A model generated the notes under the pieces. It was not told the DNA's origin. It made no database searches and was given only the letters and a program-made list of their open reading frames with translations. Shown piece after piece: positions 51,494 through 61,850 of a DNA stretch of 64,000 nucleotides. The stretch is from an uncultured Granulosicoccaceae bacterium. GTDB taxonomy: Bacteria; Pseudomonadota; Gammaproteobacteria; Granulosicoccales; Granulosicoccaceae. Position 1 is the first letter of the stretch, and each line of letters starts with the position of its first letter. The stretch is from assembly GCA_938003855.1 (NCBI GenBank), contig CALKXD010000044.1, positions 35,585 to 99,584 of the forward strand, written 5' to 3'. The translations under genes and the position numbers were made by a program.

Positions 51494-54400
51494 ATGACAA
51501 GTGTCGCACGGTTTTGTCGAATCAGCATTGGAGTGATCGCGGTGTGCGTGGTAGCTCTGTTTGTTACCCGCCATGCACAGGTGATGCAACGCCCGGTGGA
51601 TGTCAATGCGGTGCTTGAGTACAGCACTGATGAGCTGATGTTTGGCAAAGTACCGATCGGCCAGCATGCGCAGCAATCGATCACGCTGACTAACCGGCAA
51701 GTTGTCGGCAGCGGCCCATTAGTTATACAGAATCTGTTTCTCGACGAGTACGACTCGCTCTACTATACGGTCGATAAAAATCCGCCACTGCGACTTGCCG
51801 CCGGTGAAAGCGTAGAGCTCAGTATCACCTTTACACCAACTGAAATCGGCCAGGTACCCGGTCGTCTGATCGTAAACCACACGGGTCAGAACGCCAGTGA
51901 ACTGATCGATCTAATGGGCTATGGCGCTGACAGTGATCCCAACGCCCCGGTGATTGCCGCCGCTATTCCCGGTCCATATCCATTCGGTAAAAGCTTGCTG
52001 AATGGTTTTGGTGGTGGCAAACCCACCTCATTGCAGTTTGGACCCGATGGCAAGTTGTATGTCGCATTTTTGGATGGCTCGGTACGCGTGTTGGAAATCG
52101 AACGCACCGACAGCAATGACTACAGTGTGATTGATCAAGAGGTGATCAATCTGGTTAAGGATATCCCGAATCACGATGACGATGGGTCGCTCAAGCCATC
52201 GGTGAAAGAGCGGCTGGTGACCGGGCTGCTGGTGGCAGGAACTGCCAGTGACCCGGTGGTCTATATCAGCTCCAGTGACCCGCGAATCGGTGGTGGCCAC
52301 AGTGGCAACACCACGGGACTCGATACTAACTCCGGTATATTGTCGCGATTAACCCGAAGCGGTAACAGCTGGACAAAGCTCGATCTGGTGCGCGGGCTGC
52401 CGCGCTCTGAAGAAAATCATCACACTAACGGTCTGGCACTCAACGCTATAGGCGACAAGCTCTATCTTGCGGCGGGTGGCAACACCAATATGGGAGCGCC
52501 TTCAAACAATTTTGCACTGCTGCCCGAATACGCGCTCAGTGCTGCGATTCTGGAAATTGATCTTGCACGTATTGGCAACTCTACCTACGACCTGCCAACA
52601 CTCGATGATGAAAACCGTAATGGCAGCAACGACGCCAACGATCCGTTTGGTGGCAACCGCGGTAAAAACCAGGCGCGGCTGGTAAGTGGTGGTCCGGTCC
52701 AGGTCTATGCACCTGGCTTTCGCAACCCCTATGACGTCGTGATCATGCAGAACGGTCGCATGTACTCCTGGGACAACGGACCGAATTCCGGCTGGGGCGG
52801 CCAGCCTTCCAACTGCAGCAACAACGTCAGTGAGCCGGGCTACACACAGCACGATGCGTTGCACCTGATCACAGGCCCCGGCTACTACGGCGGGCACCCG
52901 AACCCGACCCGTGGCAGCACCAACAATAAATTTAATAATTCCAATCCGCAGTCGGCAGTCGATTTTGCCAATAGCATTGAGTGTAACTATTACGGCCCCG
53001 GCACCAACGGCAATGGTAAGCATGGCCAGAACAAATCACTGGTGTCACTGCCACGTTCAACCACCGGTATCACCGAATATACCGCATCGAATTTCAACGG
53101 TGATATGCAGGGAAGCCTGCTTGCCACCTCGTGGAGCAACACCGTACAGCGAGTCACGTTTAACGGCAGTGGCGGTGTTATTGCCAACGAGGTTTTGTTT
53201 TCTAATGTAGGCAACAGTCCGCTTGATGTAACCTCTCCCGGAGACTACGGGGTATTCCCCGGCACTATCTGGGTAGCGGATTTTCAGGGTGCCAAGATCG
53301 TCGTGTATGAGCCCGATGATTATCTCGGTGGTGGTGGTGGCGGCGACTGCTTTGCTGGCAACGGTACGCAGGACAGCGATGGCGACGGGTTTACCGATGC
53401 CGATGAAAACATCAACAACACCAATCCCTGCTCAGCCGCGGATATACCACCGGACGCCGATGCTGATAATATTTCGGACATCACTGATCCCGATGACGAT
53501 AACGACGGCCTTGCCGATGTTGTCGACCCCTTTGCGCTGGATGAATTCAACGGCAAGACCACCGGGGTCGGCCTCGACTATCAGTGGGAGAACGACAGTG
53601 ATTCGGCTGGTTTCATCGGCGATATGGGATTTTCTGGTCTCATGACAAATTCTGTAGATACCTACCTTGATCAGTTTGATCTTAACGAAATGACTATTCG
53701 AGGCGCTGCAGGGGTGGTGACCATCGACAATGTACCGCCCGGCGATCCGCTGAATGGAAACAATACCCAGCAATACGGTTTTCAGTTCGGTGTTAACGTT
53801 GACAGTGCCAGTCCGGCATTCCGTATTCAATCACGAATCCTGGCGCCATTTTCCGGTGTCGCAGCGCAGCCACATCAATCGATGGGCATTTTTATAGGCA
53901 CTGGTGATCAGGACAATTATCTTAAACTGGTGGTGAAGAGCGCAGGTACGGATGGCGGTCTGCAATACGCCCGTGAAGTCGCCGGTGTTTTTGAAGAGCA
54001 GAATAACCACAATGGCAATATCTATGGCGCCGACGCTATCGATCTCTATATTGATGTCGATCCCGCGTCCGCCCTGGCCACCGGCTACTATCAACTGACC
54101 GTCAATGGTGTTGTTGGTGAGTTAATCGGTGTCGGGTCATTAACGTTTCCGGCGCAATGGTTAAACAACCCGACTGCTCTGGCGGTTGGTATTATTTCGA
54201 CCTCTATCGGAGCGCAACCGTTCCCGGCGACCTGGGATTATATTTCTGTCAAACCGCAGGATGGCAGCCAGCTCAATCTGGCACCGGAAGTATCGGCGAC
54301 AGCACCAACTGCAACATTAATCAATACGCCTCTGGCGCTTGCTGGCAGTGCCTATGATGATGGATTGCCGGACGCCGTTCTTACCACGCAATGGAGCGTG

Positions 54401-56020
54401 ACATCGGGCCCAGCTGCTGTCCTGTTTGCTGATGATAGCAGCCCGTCAACAACGGCGACCTTTACCCGGGAAGGCAGCTACCAGCTGACGTTGACGGCCA
54501 GTGACGGGCAACTCACCAGCACGGCTATGGTCACCATAGAAGCAGGCAATGGCACGGCCGTGATCGATGCGCCGATCTATCGCATCAATGCCGGTGGGGC
54601 GCTGATTGCAGCGGAACCGATAAACTGGGAAGCCGATGCCTCAGGCAGCGCTTATGTAAATACCGGAAATACCTGGTCACACAGCGCCAGCATCGATACC
54701 TCGGGTATCAGTGCGGCCGTGCCGAAAGCACTGTTTTCTTCCGAGCGCTACGACCCGCCGGGGGGAGCCGATCTGCACTGGCAGTTACCGGTTGATGCCG
54801 GTCGCTATGAGGTGCGCTTGTATTTCTCCGAAAACTATTTCGGTACCATGGCCACTGGTGCGCGTGTTTTCGACGTCACAGTTGAGGATCAGACACTGGC
54901 AGATCTGGACATATACGCACAAGCCGGTGGCTATACCGCGGTGATGAAATCTGTCACAGTCACCGCCGATGACACCCTCGATATCGTCTTTAGCCACGGT
55001 ACCCAGAATCCGTCGGTTAAAGGCATTGAAGTATGGCAGATTAATACCGTTGATAAACCGGTGAACAATGCACCGACTGTGTCGGCTGGCAATAATGCCG
55101 ACATCATAATCACCGACAGCGCCAGCCTGCAGGGGCAGGTTAGCGACGATGGTTTGCCGTCGGGTCAACTCAGTACCCAATGGTCGATGGTCAGTGGCTC
55201 CGGCAGCGTATCATTTGCCGATGCCTCGGCATTGGAAACCAGCGCGACGTTCTCTGCCACCGGCAGTTATGTTCTGCGGCTAAGCGCCAGTGACGGTGAG
55301 TTAAGCTCTGTCGCTGACGTACAGATTGACGTGACTGAGGATGTCCCCCCTGTGCAGACCTGTAACGGCAGAGTCGCCACCGTGGTGATCGCCAACGGCG
55401 ACTTGCCCGGCAATGGCGACGATGTGATTGTCGGCACCAGTGGTGACGATGTCATCGATGGCCGCGGGGGCAATGATTACATCTGCGGCGAAGGCGGTGA
55501 CGATACCATCAGCGGTGGCAGTGGCTGGGACTGGATCGATGGCGGCGCCGGCAATGATGTTATTTTCGGCGATGCCAATAGCGACCGGATCTATGGTGGC
55601 TCAGGTGATGATGAAATCTACGGCGGCTATGGCAATGACCGTTTGTACGGTCAATCCGGCCGTGACAAAATCTTCGGTGAGTTCGGCTTTGACAAAATCT
55701 ATGGCGGGTCAGCCGCTGACAATCTGTTCGGTGGCAGCGGCATCGACCGGATATGGGGTGAGGGCGGGGCTGATACTATCCTGGGTGGCCTTGGCGATGA
55801 CAGCTGGCTCGACGGCGGTAAAGGCGACGACAGCGTGTCAGGCGAAGCCGGAAACGATACCCTCCGTGGTGGTGACGGCAGTGACAACCTCTATGGTGGC
55901 GATGGCAACGATGACCTCCGCGCTCAGTCCGGTGATGATCTGATCACCGACGGTGGTGACGGCGATGATCAATGTCAGGTGGCACCGGGCGTTGATGTGG
56001 CTGCGGTTAACTGCGAATAG
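51494..56020 (+). CDS. Large modular exported protein: ASH, sorbosone-dehydrogenase-like propeller, TSP3, PKD, malectin and RTX repeats
   Basis: 1508 residues from ATG 51494 (GAAGAA site upstream; an in-frame TTG at 51440 is less likely). A membrane anchor or signal (about residues 6-24) precedes a choice-of-anchor-D domain (30-135). The propeller (165-595) shares R-G-L-P-R-S-E-E-N-H, P-T-L-D-D-E and G-G-H-P-N-P-T-R-G with the protein at 18051-20213. Then come TSP3-type calcium loops (615-675), a LamG-like region (680-920), a PKD domain (930-1015), a malectin-like module (1022-1184; Y-R-I-N-A-G-G, V-R-L-Y-F-S-E-N-Y-F-G), a second PKD (1190-1285) and about ten RTX G-G-x-G-x-D repeats (1309-1490). 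RTX proteins usually use type I secretion, but no ABC/HlyD partner is here and the N-terminus looks Sec-type. Likely an outer surface glycan-binding or oxidising protein. Confidence 0.87.
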   Translation: MTSVARFCRISIGVIAVCVVALFVTRHAQVMQRPVDVNAVLEYSTDELMFGKVPIGQHAQQSITLTNRQVVGSGPLVIQNLFLDEYDSLYYTVDKNPPLRLAAGESVELSITFTPTEIGQVPGRLIVNHTGQNASELIDLMGYGADSDPNAPVIAAAIPGPYPFGKSLLNGFGGGKPTSLQFGPDGKLYVAFLDGSVRVLEIERTDSNDYSVIDQEVINLVKDIPNHDDDGSLKPSVKERLVTGLLVAGTASDPVVYISSSDPRIGGGHSGNTTGLDTNSGILSRLTRSGNSWTKLDLVRGLPRSEENHHTNGLALNAIGDKLYLAAGGNTNMGAPSNNFALLPEYALSAAILEIDLARIGNSTYDLPTLDDENRNGSNDANDPFGGNRGKNQARLVSGGPVQVYAPGFRNPYDVVIMQNGRMYSWDNGPNSGWGGQPSNCSNNVSEPGYTQHDALHLITGPGYYGGHPNPTRGSTNNKFNNSNPQSAVDFANSIECNYYGPGTNGNGKHGQNKSLVSLPRSTTGITEYTASNFNGDMQGSLLATSWSNTVQRVTFNGSGGVIANEVLFSNVGNSPLDVTSPGDYGVFPGTIWVADFQGAKIVVYEPDDYLGGGGGGDCFAGNGTQDSDGDGFTDADENINNTNPCSAADIPPDADADNISDITDPDDDNDGLADVVDPFALDEFNGKTTGVGLDYQWENDSDSAGFIGDMGFSGLMTNSVDTYLDQFDLNEMTIRGAAGVVTIDNVPPGDPLNGNNTQQYGFQFGVNVDSASPAFRIQSRILAPFSGVAAQPHQSMGIFIGTGDQDNYLKLVVKSAGTDGGLQYAREVAGVFEEQNNHNGNIYGADAIDLYIDVDPASALATGYYQLTVNGVVGELIGVGSLTFPAQWLNNPTALAVGIISTSIGAQPFPATWDYISVKPQDGSQLNLAPEVSATAPTATLINTPLALAGSAYDDGLPDAVLTTQWSVTSGPAAVLFADDSSPSTTATFTREGSYQLTLTASDGQLTSTAMVTIEAGNGTAVIDAPIYRINAGGALIAAEPINWEADASGSAYVNTGNTWSHSASIDTSGISAAVPKALFSSERYDPPGGADLHWQLPVDAGRYEVRLYFSENYFGTMATGARVFDVTVEDQTLADLDIYAQAGGYTAVMKSVTVTADDTLDIVFSHGTQNPSVKGIEVWQINTVDKPVNNAPTVSAGNNADIIITDSASLQGQVSDDGLPSGQLSTQWSMVSGSGSVSFADASALETSATFSATGSYVLRLSASDGELSSVADVQIDVTEDVPPVQTCNGRVATVVIANGDLPGNGDDVIVGTSGDDVIDGRGGNDYICGEGGDDTISGGSGWDWIDGGAGNDVIFGDANSDRIYGGSGDDEIYGGYGNDRLYGQSGRDKIFGEFGFDKIYGGSAADNLFGGSGIDRIWGEGGADTILGGLGDDSWLDGGKGDDSVSGEAGNDTLRGGDGSDNLYGGDGNDDLRAQSGDDLITDGGDGDDQCQVAPGVDVAAVNCE

Positions 56021-56056
56021 CCCGCCGCTGTCAGGCGCATCTGCCGCGCGGTAGAG

Positions 56057-56599
56057 TTACTCCGTGTCGGGTTTGCGGTAGAAAGCCGGGTGGTGTTCGG
56101 ATACCAGTTTGCCATTGTCTGCCCAGACATGGCAGCCGTTGAGCGGCACAGTGCCGGACTTTTCAAACAGTTCTTTGTAAAGGCACTGGTAAGCAGTGGT
56201 GGCAATTGGCCCCATTAATTCGGCGATATGGGTGCAGCCCTTAACGCCGCCGATTTTGTCACGAACAGTGCGCCGCCAACCGGCTCCGATGCGCTCCCCG
56301 ACTATGCTCTGGAAGGCTGGCTCGATGCTGTCGCAGTGCCGGTAGGGGGTGTGCGCCATTTTGACCTCAATCGCCTGTACCAGAAGTGTGGTGTCTATCG
56401 TCAGCCTGATATGCATGCCATGGATGGGGGTGCCCGCTTCAACCACCCGGCCGCCGGTATCGGGGTTGATGGTGTAGGTTTTGATGTCCGTCATATGTGC
56501 TTCGATATCCCACAAACCATCAGTGCGCTGAAACCCTTCGCAGGTGACTTGCCGGGTGTGCTTCAACGTGCGTTCGGCAGGGGTGGATAGATTCATCAT
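56057..56599 (-). CDS. DUF2889 domain protein
   Basis: 180 residues, no signal peptide. The DUF2889 pattern is visible: L-K-H-T-R-Q-V-T-C-E-G-F-Q-R-T-D-G-L-W-D-I-E-A-H-M near the N-terminus, G-x-P-I-H-G-M-H-I-R-L-T-I-D, A-H-T-P-Y-R-H-C and the C-terminal G-C-T-H-I-A-E-L. Conserved His and Cys suggest a metal or catalytic site, but no reaction is known. It ends 36 bp from the convergent modular surface gene. Confidence 0.85.
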   Translation of the reverse strand: MMNLSTPAERTLKHTRQVTCEGFQRTDGLWDIEAHMTDIKTYTINPDTGGRVVEAGTPIHGMHIRLTIDTTLLVQAIEVKMAHTPYRHCDSIEPAFQSIVGERIGAGWRRTVRDKIGGVKGCTHIAELMGPIATTAYQCLYKELFEKSGTVPLNGCHVWADNGKLVSEHHPAFYRKPDTE

Positions 56600-56929
56600 T
56601 GGAACTCATTGTGCGGAGTGATACTGGCATCGGATCAGCCGTCAAGTATACAGCGATCCCCGCCATATGGCTGAGTACCCGGCCTGTTGGCAGCTCTGGT
56701 TCTGCTGACTGTCATGGAATCCGTCCCGGTTGTCAGAAACCTCGCCGCACAAAGGCGGTAAACTCAAGGCCGCTGCACCGCGATCCCGAACCGCGACGGC
56801 CTGTTGAATGCTGACTGTCAGCCCCTGGTGAATCGGGCTAAAGCACCGAAACCGGGAATCACGGCTATTATTGTGCAGAGAAATCCGCAGAAAATTCAAA
56901 TCGTGTCAGTGACGCGAGGGACCCAGTAA
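56600..56929. other. Intergenic region upstream of asnS
   Basis: A 330-bp gap between the divergent starts of the DUF2889 gene and asnS. Short frames on both strands (for example 56642-56899) are not convincing. It should hold promoters for both genes, but I cannot place them with confidence. The asnS start is preceded by a purine-rich GCGAGGGACCC stretch. Confidence 0.4.
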
Positions 56930-58330
56930 ATGAGTACACATTTATCCGTCAAGCAGGCATTGTCCGGCAGCGCTGCTGTCGGCGATATCATCACTATAAA
57001 AGGCTGGGTGCGCACGCGGCGTGACTCAAAAGCCGGTATTTCCTTTGTTAATATCTACGATGGCTCGTGCTTTGACGGGATGCAGGCCGTGGTGCCCGAC
57101 TCCATCGGGAATTACAGTACCGAGGTAATCAAACTAACAGCCGGTTGCGCGGTTGAAGTGTCCGGTGAACTCGTAACGTCTGAGGGCAGTGGCCAGGCAT
57201 TTGAAATGCAGGCGCAGCAAGTCAGTGTGTCAGGTTGGGTCGACGACCCTGAATCCTATCCAGTCGCCAAAAAGCGGCATACCTTTGAGTATCTGAGATC
57301 CATCGCCCATCTTCGTCCGCGCACTAATGCGTTTGGCGCCATCAGCCGGGTGCGCACCACACTTGCCAATGCCGTGCACAACTATTTTTATGAGCGGGAA
57401 TTTCACTGGGTAAATACCCCCATAATTACCAGCAGTGACTGTGAAGGTGCGGGAGAGTTGTTTCGGGTCAGTACCCTCGATCTCGCCAATCTGCCCATCG
57501 GTGATAACGGCAAAGTCGATTTTGAAAAAGACTTCTTTGGCAGCGAGGCGTTTCTGACTGTATCCGGCCAGTTGAATGTCGAATCATTTGCCTTGGCATT
57601 ATCGAAGGTGTACACGTTTGGGCCGACGTTCCGTGCAGAGAACTCAAACACCAGCCGGCATCTGGCCGAGTTCTGGATGATCGAACCGGAAATCGCCTTT
57701 GCCGGTCTGGACGAAAATGCCGCGCTCGCTGAAGACATGCTGCGCTACCTGTTTACCAAAGTGCTTGAAGACTGCGCTGACGACATGGCCTTTTTTGCGC
57801 AACGCGTCGACAAGGGCTGCATCGAGCGTTTAGAGCAGATGGTCAAGCACAATTTTGTACAAATGGAGTATAGCGAGGCGATCGATATCCTCGGTGCGGC
57901 AAAGAAAAAATTCGAGTTTCCGGTAAAGTGGGGGGCTGACCTGCAATCGGAACACGAGCGATTCCTCACCGAAGAGCATGTTGGAAAACCTATTGTTCTG
58001 CGCAACTATCCCAAAGAAATAAAAGCGTTTTATATGCGTGAAAACGACGATGGTAAAACCGTGGCTGCGATGGATGTTCTAGCGCCGGGCATTGGTGAAA
58101 TTATCGGCGGCAGTCAGCGTGAAGAGCGTCTCGACATCCTCGATGCCAAGCTGGATGCGCAAGGGCTGCGTGAAGAGCTTTGGTGGTACAGAGACCTGCG
58201 TCGCTATGGTACGGTCCCCCACGCGGGTTTTGGGCTGGGCTTTGAGCGATTGATCAACTACGTCACTGGAATGGAGAACATTCGTGATGCAATCCCGTAC
58301 CCGCGGGCACCGAAGAGCGCCTCGTTCTAG
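56930..58330 (+). CDS. asnS: Asparagine--tRNA ligase
   Basis: 466 residues, the standard bacterial AsnRS length. The N-terminal OB-fold anticodon-binding domain has [12 protein letters not shown] and F-V-N-I-Y-D-G-S. The class II catalytic core follows, with motif 2 [17 protein letters not shown] and motif 3 G-F-G-L-G-F-E-R-L. The [13 protein letters not shown] signature separates AsnRS from AspRS. It charges tRNA-Asn and is normally essential. The DUF599 gene follows 38 bp downstream and may be co-transcribed. Confidence 0.97.
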   Translation: MSTHLSVKQALSGSAAVGDIITIKGWVRTRRDSKAGISFVNIYDGSCFDGMQAVVPDSIGNYSTEVIKLTAGCAVEVSGELVTSEGSGQAFEMQAQQVSVSGWVDDPESYPVAKKRHTFEYLRSIAHLRPRTNAFGAISRVRTTLANAVHNYFYEREFHWVNTPIITSSDCEGAGELFRVSTLDLANLPIGDNGKVDFEKDFFGSEAFLTVSGQLNVESFALALSKVYTFGPTFRAENSNTSRHLAEFWMIEPEIAFAGLDENAALAEDMLRYLFTKVLEDCADDMAFFAQRVDKGCIERLEQMVKHNFVQMEYSEAIDILGAAKKKFEFPVKWGADLQSEHERFLTEEHVGKPIVLRNYPKEIKAFYMRENDDGKTVAAMDVLAPGIGEIIGGSQREERLDILDAKLDAQGLREELWWYRDLRRYGTVPHAGFGLGFERLINYVTGMENIRDAIPYPRAPKSASF

Positions 58331-58368
58331 ATGAGGTTCACGGCTCGTCAACAGCGGCAGAGTAAATA

Positions 58369-59136
58369 GTGGACATTCTGTTGCAAAGCTCCGGGTTCAC
58401 CTGGCTTGATCTCGGTGCGGTGTTGTTTTTTTTCGCCTCCTGGGTGCTGCACTACTGGATAGTGAACCATTCATCGTGGCACCGGAAAACGATCTCCTAT
58501 CGTATGAGCCGTTACCGTCAGCTGTGGATGGCGAATATGGTACTGCGTGACCCTAAAATGCCGGATGTACTGATTCAAAATACGCTGCAGTACGGTGTGC
58601 TTTTTTTTGCCTCAACATCAATTCTACTGGTGGGGGCGTTGAGTGCCGGACTGGGTGCATCGGATCAGGCCGTTGAGTTGCTGGCTGATCTGCCTTTTGT
58701 GACAAACACGTCGCGCACCGCATGGGAGATCAAGGTGCTGCTGGTGATGTTTATTTTCACGTTTGCGTTTTTCAAATTCGCCTGGAGCTATCGGCTTTTC
58801 AGCTATGTGTTGTTGATGATCGGTGCAGCACCGGATAAATCCGTAGAGATAGCGCGGAACGAATCAACGCTGCACAATACCAGTGCCAGCGAGCCGGAGG
58901 CCACCAGTGAAATGAGTAAGGCTGAACGCTATGCCGTCGGCGTGGGGCAATTGCATTCGCTCGGGGCCAAGCACTTTACCACCGGGGTCAACGCTTATTT
59001 CTTTGCGATGGCGGCGGCGGTCTGGTTTCTTGATCCACGGTTGTTTTTTGGTGCGACTGTGTGGGTGTCAGTGGTGCTGTATCGACGTGCGTTCAGGTCT
59101 AATTTCGGCAAGATACTCGCTAGTCTTGAGCAATAG
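58369..59136 (+). CDS. DUF599 family membrane protein
   Basis: 255 residues from GTG at 58369. It has membrane helices near residues 12-28, 77-100, 125-142, 145-160 and around 205-240. Conserved features are W-M-A-N-M-V-L-R-D-P-K-M-P-D and F-F-A-S-T-S-I-L-L-V-G-A-L with a late F-x-x-A-A-A-V-W-F-L-D-P-R. These define DUF599, an uncharacterised proteobacterial inner-membrane family. No operon partner suggests a role, except that it follows asnS closely. Confidence 0.88.
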   Translation: MDILLQSSGFTWLDLGAVLFFFASWVLHYWIVNHSSWHRKTISYRMSRYRQLWMANMVLRDPKMPDVLIQNTLQYGVLFFASTSILLVGALSAGLGASDQAVELLADLPFVTNTSRTAWEIKVLLVMFIFTFAFFKFAWSYRLFSYVLLMIGAAPDKSVEIARNESTLHNTSASEPEATSEMSKAERYAVGVGQLHSLGAKHFTTGVNAYFFAMAAAVWFLDPRLFFGATVWVSVVLYRRAFRSNFGKILASLEQ

Positions 59137-59180
59137 GATTGTCGAAGCGGCTGATGACAAACAATAATTAATGCATCGTT

Positions 59181-59210
59181 TCAGCGGCGGGTGGGTTAAC
59201 CCGCCGCTGA
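59181..59210. terminator. Candidate bidirectional terminator between DUF599 and davB
   Basis: A perfect 12-bp stem TCAGCGGCGGGT / ACCCGCCGCTGA with a 6-base GGGTTA loop lies between converging genes. No long U-run is present on either side, yet the stem is among the strongest hairpins in the window. Confidence 0.65.
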
Positions 59211-59245
59211 CTTGCCGGCAGTTGCTTGTTGAAAAATATCAGTAT

Positions 59246-60901
59246 CTAGGGCGCGTCCAGATCGACCGGTTGGCGGTCGTCGAATAGATCTCCCGGGCCC
59301 GGGTTCTGCGGGTGACATTGCCCCCCCAGATGATTCACAACACCCCACACGGCGTTAAGCGCGGTTTGTACCGCCCCTTCTGCCCAGCCCGGTGTCCATG
59401 AGACGTCGTCACCGGCAATAAATATTCCCCTCTGTTCTGCCGTCATATGTTGCTGCATGAAGTGCGTGTACATACGCCGGTTGTAGCGATAGTGACCCGG
59501 GTGTGCACCCTTGAACGCGCCTAGAAAGTTGGCGTCATCTTCCCATGAAATGGTGATTGGCTTGCCAATGATATGGCTGCGTATGTTTACTTTCGGGTAG
59601 ATTTTCTCAAGCGCATTGAGGGCAAGTTCAACGCGTCGTTCGGTCGGCAGTGGCAGCATTTTCAAGGCATCGGCCATCCACGTATAGGTGAGGCAGATAA
59701 CGGCGGGGCTGTTGTCTCCGTTGTCAAACAGATAAGTACCGCGGGTAAGTCGGTCGGTCAGTGTCATGCTCATACAATGTTGCCCGGTTTCCGGGTCGAT
59801 ATCCTTCCAGAATGGCCGGTCTACCATCACAAAGGTTTTCGACGATTGCATATAGCTGGTTCGGTCAAGCGCCATCCAGTGCTGCTGCGAAAACAGTGAT
59901 TCATCGGTGTCGATGCCGGTGGTTAGCAGCCAGCTTTGGCAGGTAGCGATAGCGACCGGGTAGTCGCGTTCGTTGTCATACTGATCAGTGATCCTGATGT
60001 TGTGACCAACGCGTTGCAACCGAGAAACCCCGGGGCGTGTTGCACCATCGTGTAAATCAGACAAGCTGGTGCCGGCTGGCCAGTGCACGCAATCAGAGGC
60101 CTGATACGACCACAAGCCGCGTGGCAGTTGCTCCGAACCACCGACAATTAAATCCTGATGGGCATCGCAGTCAGTCAGTACGACCCGCAGTATTTCAAGC
60201 ATCGAGTTGCGGAAGTCAGAGTCCCAGCCGCCGGTGCCAAAGCCTACCTGACCAAACACCTCCCGGTGGTGAAAGTCGAGTTTGCGAAACGATGGCGATG
60301 CAGCCAGAAAATCATAGAAGGTGCGGTCATCCCACTCGTGAACCAGCGGATCCCAGAGGGCTTTTATTTTTTTGCAATCCCGTTCGCGTATGGCCCGCTG
60401 TAATTCTATAAGGTGAGCTTGCGTTTCCAGTGCCTCGTTCCAGGCGTTGGCTACCTCGTGAAAAACGTCCGGCAGATCGGCCATCGTCTGTGCATAGACA
60501 GACTGACCCGCAAGATCGATCACCGTGCTGCCGGCCGCTTCGGTGAGCGGATTGGGAAATGGCTTTTTTTTCAGCCCCAGTAAATCAGTGTAGTGATTAA
60601 ACGTCGTCGCCGAGCGTGGAAAGCGCATACCACCCAGTTCGGCCACCACGCCATCGGCGTTGGCAAACTGCTCGGAGCGCAGCCGTCCGCCCATGCGCCC
60701 GGTTTCATAGATTACCGGCTTTATGCCCAGTTTCATTAATTCGAAGGCGGCAACCATACCCGATACACCAGCGCCGATTATGGCGACTTCGCAGCCATAG
60801 TGCTTCGCGGGCAACTGGCCGAGGCCATCGTTGTGGGAAATCCAGTGGTCGTAGGCAAACGGGAAATCGGGACCAAAAACAGTAATGGGTGATTGTGACA
60901 T
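59246..60901 (-). CDS. davB: L-lysine 2-monooxygenase (flavin monoamine-oxidase family)
   Basis: 551 residues, matching Pseudomonas DavB in length and wording across the protein. It has an N-terminal I-T-V-F-G-P-D-F-P-F-A, FAD-binding V-A-I-I-G-A-G-V-S-G-M, G-G-R-L-R-S, A-E-L-G-G-M-R-F-P, H-R-E-V-F-G-Q-V-G-F-G-T-G-G-W-D-S-D-F and a C-terminal A-G-D-D-V-S-W-T-P-G-W. The enzyme uses FAD and O2 to convert L-lysine to 5-aminovaleramide and CO2. It is 56 bp downstream of davA, whose product hydrolyses that amide, so both are probably one operon. Tryptophan-2-monooxygenases share the fold, but the davA neighbour favours lysine. Confidence 0.92.
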   Translation of the reverse strand: MSQSPITVFGPDFPFAYDHWISHNDGLGQLPAKHYGCEVAIIGAGVSGMVAAFELMKLGIKPVIYETGRMGGRLRSEQFANADGVVAELGGMRFPRSATTFNHYTDLLGLKKKPFPNPLTEAAGSTVIDLAGQSVYAQTMADLPDVFHEVANAWNEALETQAHLIELQRAIRERDCKKIKALWDPLVHEWDDRTFYDFLAASPSFRKLDFHHREVFGQVGFGTGGWDSDFRNSMLEILRVVLTDCDAHQDLIVGGSEQLPRGLWSYQASDCVHWPAGTSLSDLHDGATRPGVSRLQRVGHNIRITDQYDNERDYPVAIATCQSWLLTTGIDTDESLFSQQHWMALDRTSYMQSSKTFVMVDRPFWKDIDPETGQHCMSMTLTDRLTRGTYLFDNGDNSPAVICLTYTWMADALKMLPLPTERRVELALNALEKIYPKVNIRSHIIGKPITISWEDDANFLGAFKGAHPGHYRYNRRMYTHFMQQHMTAEQRGIFIAGDDVSWTPGWAEGAVQTALNAVWGVVNHLGGQCHPQNPGPGDLFDDRQPVDLDAP

Positions 60902-60957
60902 CCAGGGCTCGTGGTTTTTCAGGGTAACGTTGAATCGATGGTCGGTGAGTAAAGAAC

Positions 60958-61764
60958 TCAGGTATCCGGTGTTGTGTAGAGTTCCGGTCTGCGGTCACGA
61001 TGATAGGGCAGGGCGGTGCGTGCATCGTCAATGGCAGATCGGGTGAGTGTCGCGGTCAGCAGTGCCGGGTGCTGTGCTGCACGCGCGAGATCATTGCCGT
61101 CAGGGCCGACAATGCAGCTTCTGCCCTCGTAGGTCAGGTCGGCTTCGTTGCCGCAGTAGTTGGCATAGGCAATATACAATTGGTTTTCGTAGGCACGTGT
61201 GGGTACGACACGCTCAGCCACTTCGCGCCATGGCTGCATAAGTCCGGTGGGGGTGATGATCAAATCAGCTCCCTCCAGTGCCAGTCGTCTTGCACATTCC
61301 GGGAATTCGATGTCGTAGCAGATCAGCAATCCGATTTTCCAGCCATCGATCTCGATCAGTGGTGAGAGATCAGCGCCGGCGGTGAACAGGGCCCGGTCAA
61401 GGTCCCCCCATAAGTGTGTTTTGCGATACTTGCCTGCTGTCTGGCCGTTGCTGTCGATTATCTGCACGCAGTTGTAGTAGTTGTCGCCGTCGATTTCGGC
61501 AAATCCGTAGGTAATAGCGATCTGATGCTGTGTACAGATTGCGGCTATTTCGGCAGTGGTAGTGCCATTGGCCTCGAGTGCCACGGCGTGCATTGTAGCC
61601 GGCGGAATGTTGTAGCCGGTAATGCTGGCCTCCGGCACGATTAACAACGAGCAACCGGCCTTGGCGGCATCGGCCGCAGCGGCGTCAAGGCGTTTGATCG
61701 CCGCAGGCAGATCGTTTGGAACCGGTGCGTGTTGCAGCAGTGCTATGGTGAAGTCGCTGTTCAT
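60958..61764 (-). CDS. davA: 5-aminovaleramide amidase (nitrilase superfamily)
   Basis: 268 residues of the carbon-nitrogen hydrolase fold with the Glu-Lys-Cys triad: E45 in I-V-P-E-A-S-I-T-G-Y, K115 in Y-R-K-T-H-L and C149 in L-L-I-C-Y-D-I-E-F-P-E. Length and sequence style match Pseudomonas DavA. It should turn 5-aminovaleramide into 5-aminovalerate and ammonia, the second step of the lysine aminovalerate pathway. davB lies immediately downstream on the same strand. davT/davD, needed to reach glutarate, are not in this window. Confidence 0.88.
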   Translation of the reverse strand: MNSDFTIALLQHAPVPNDLPAAIKRLDAAAADAAKAGCSLLIVPEASITGYNIPPATMHAVALEANGTTTAEIAAICTQHQIAITYGFAEIDGDNYYNCVQIIDSNGQTAGKYRKTHLWGDLDRALFTAGADLSPLIEIDGWKIGLLICYDIEFPECARRLALEGADLIITPTGLMQPWREVAERVVPTRAYENQLYIAYANYCGNEADLTYEGRSCIVGPDGNDLARAAQHPALLTATLTRSAIDDARTALPYHRDRRPELYTTPDT

Positions 61765-61850
61765 CTTTCTCTCATAAGCGGGCTGTGCTCAATGGGTGAG
61801 CTACGGGCCTAATGATAGCAGTTTGCGGCGTGGGCAATCTGCAGAGAGTA

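Noticed and set aside
55420..55970. Short GGC/GAT-rich DNA repeats near the end of the modular surface gene
   Set aside because: They encode RTX G-G-x-G-x-D protein repeats and are not a separate repeat element.
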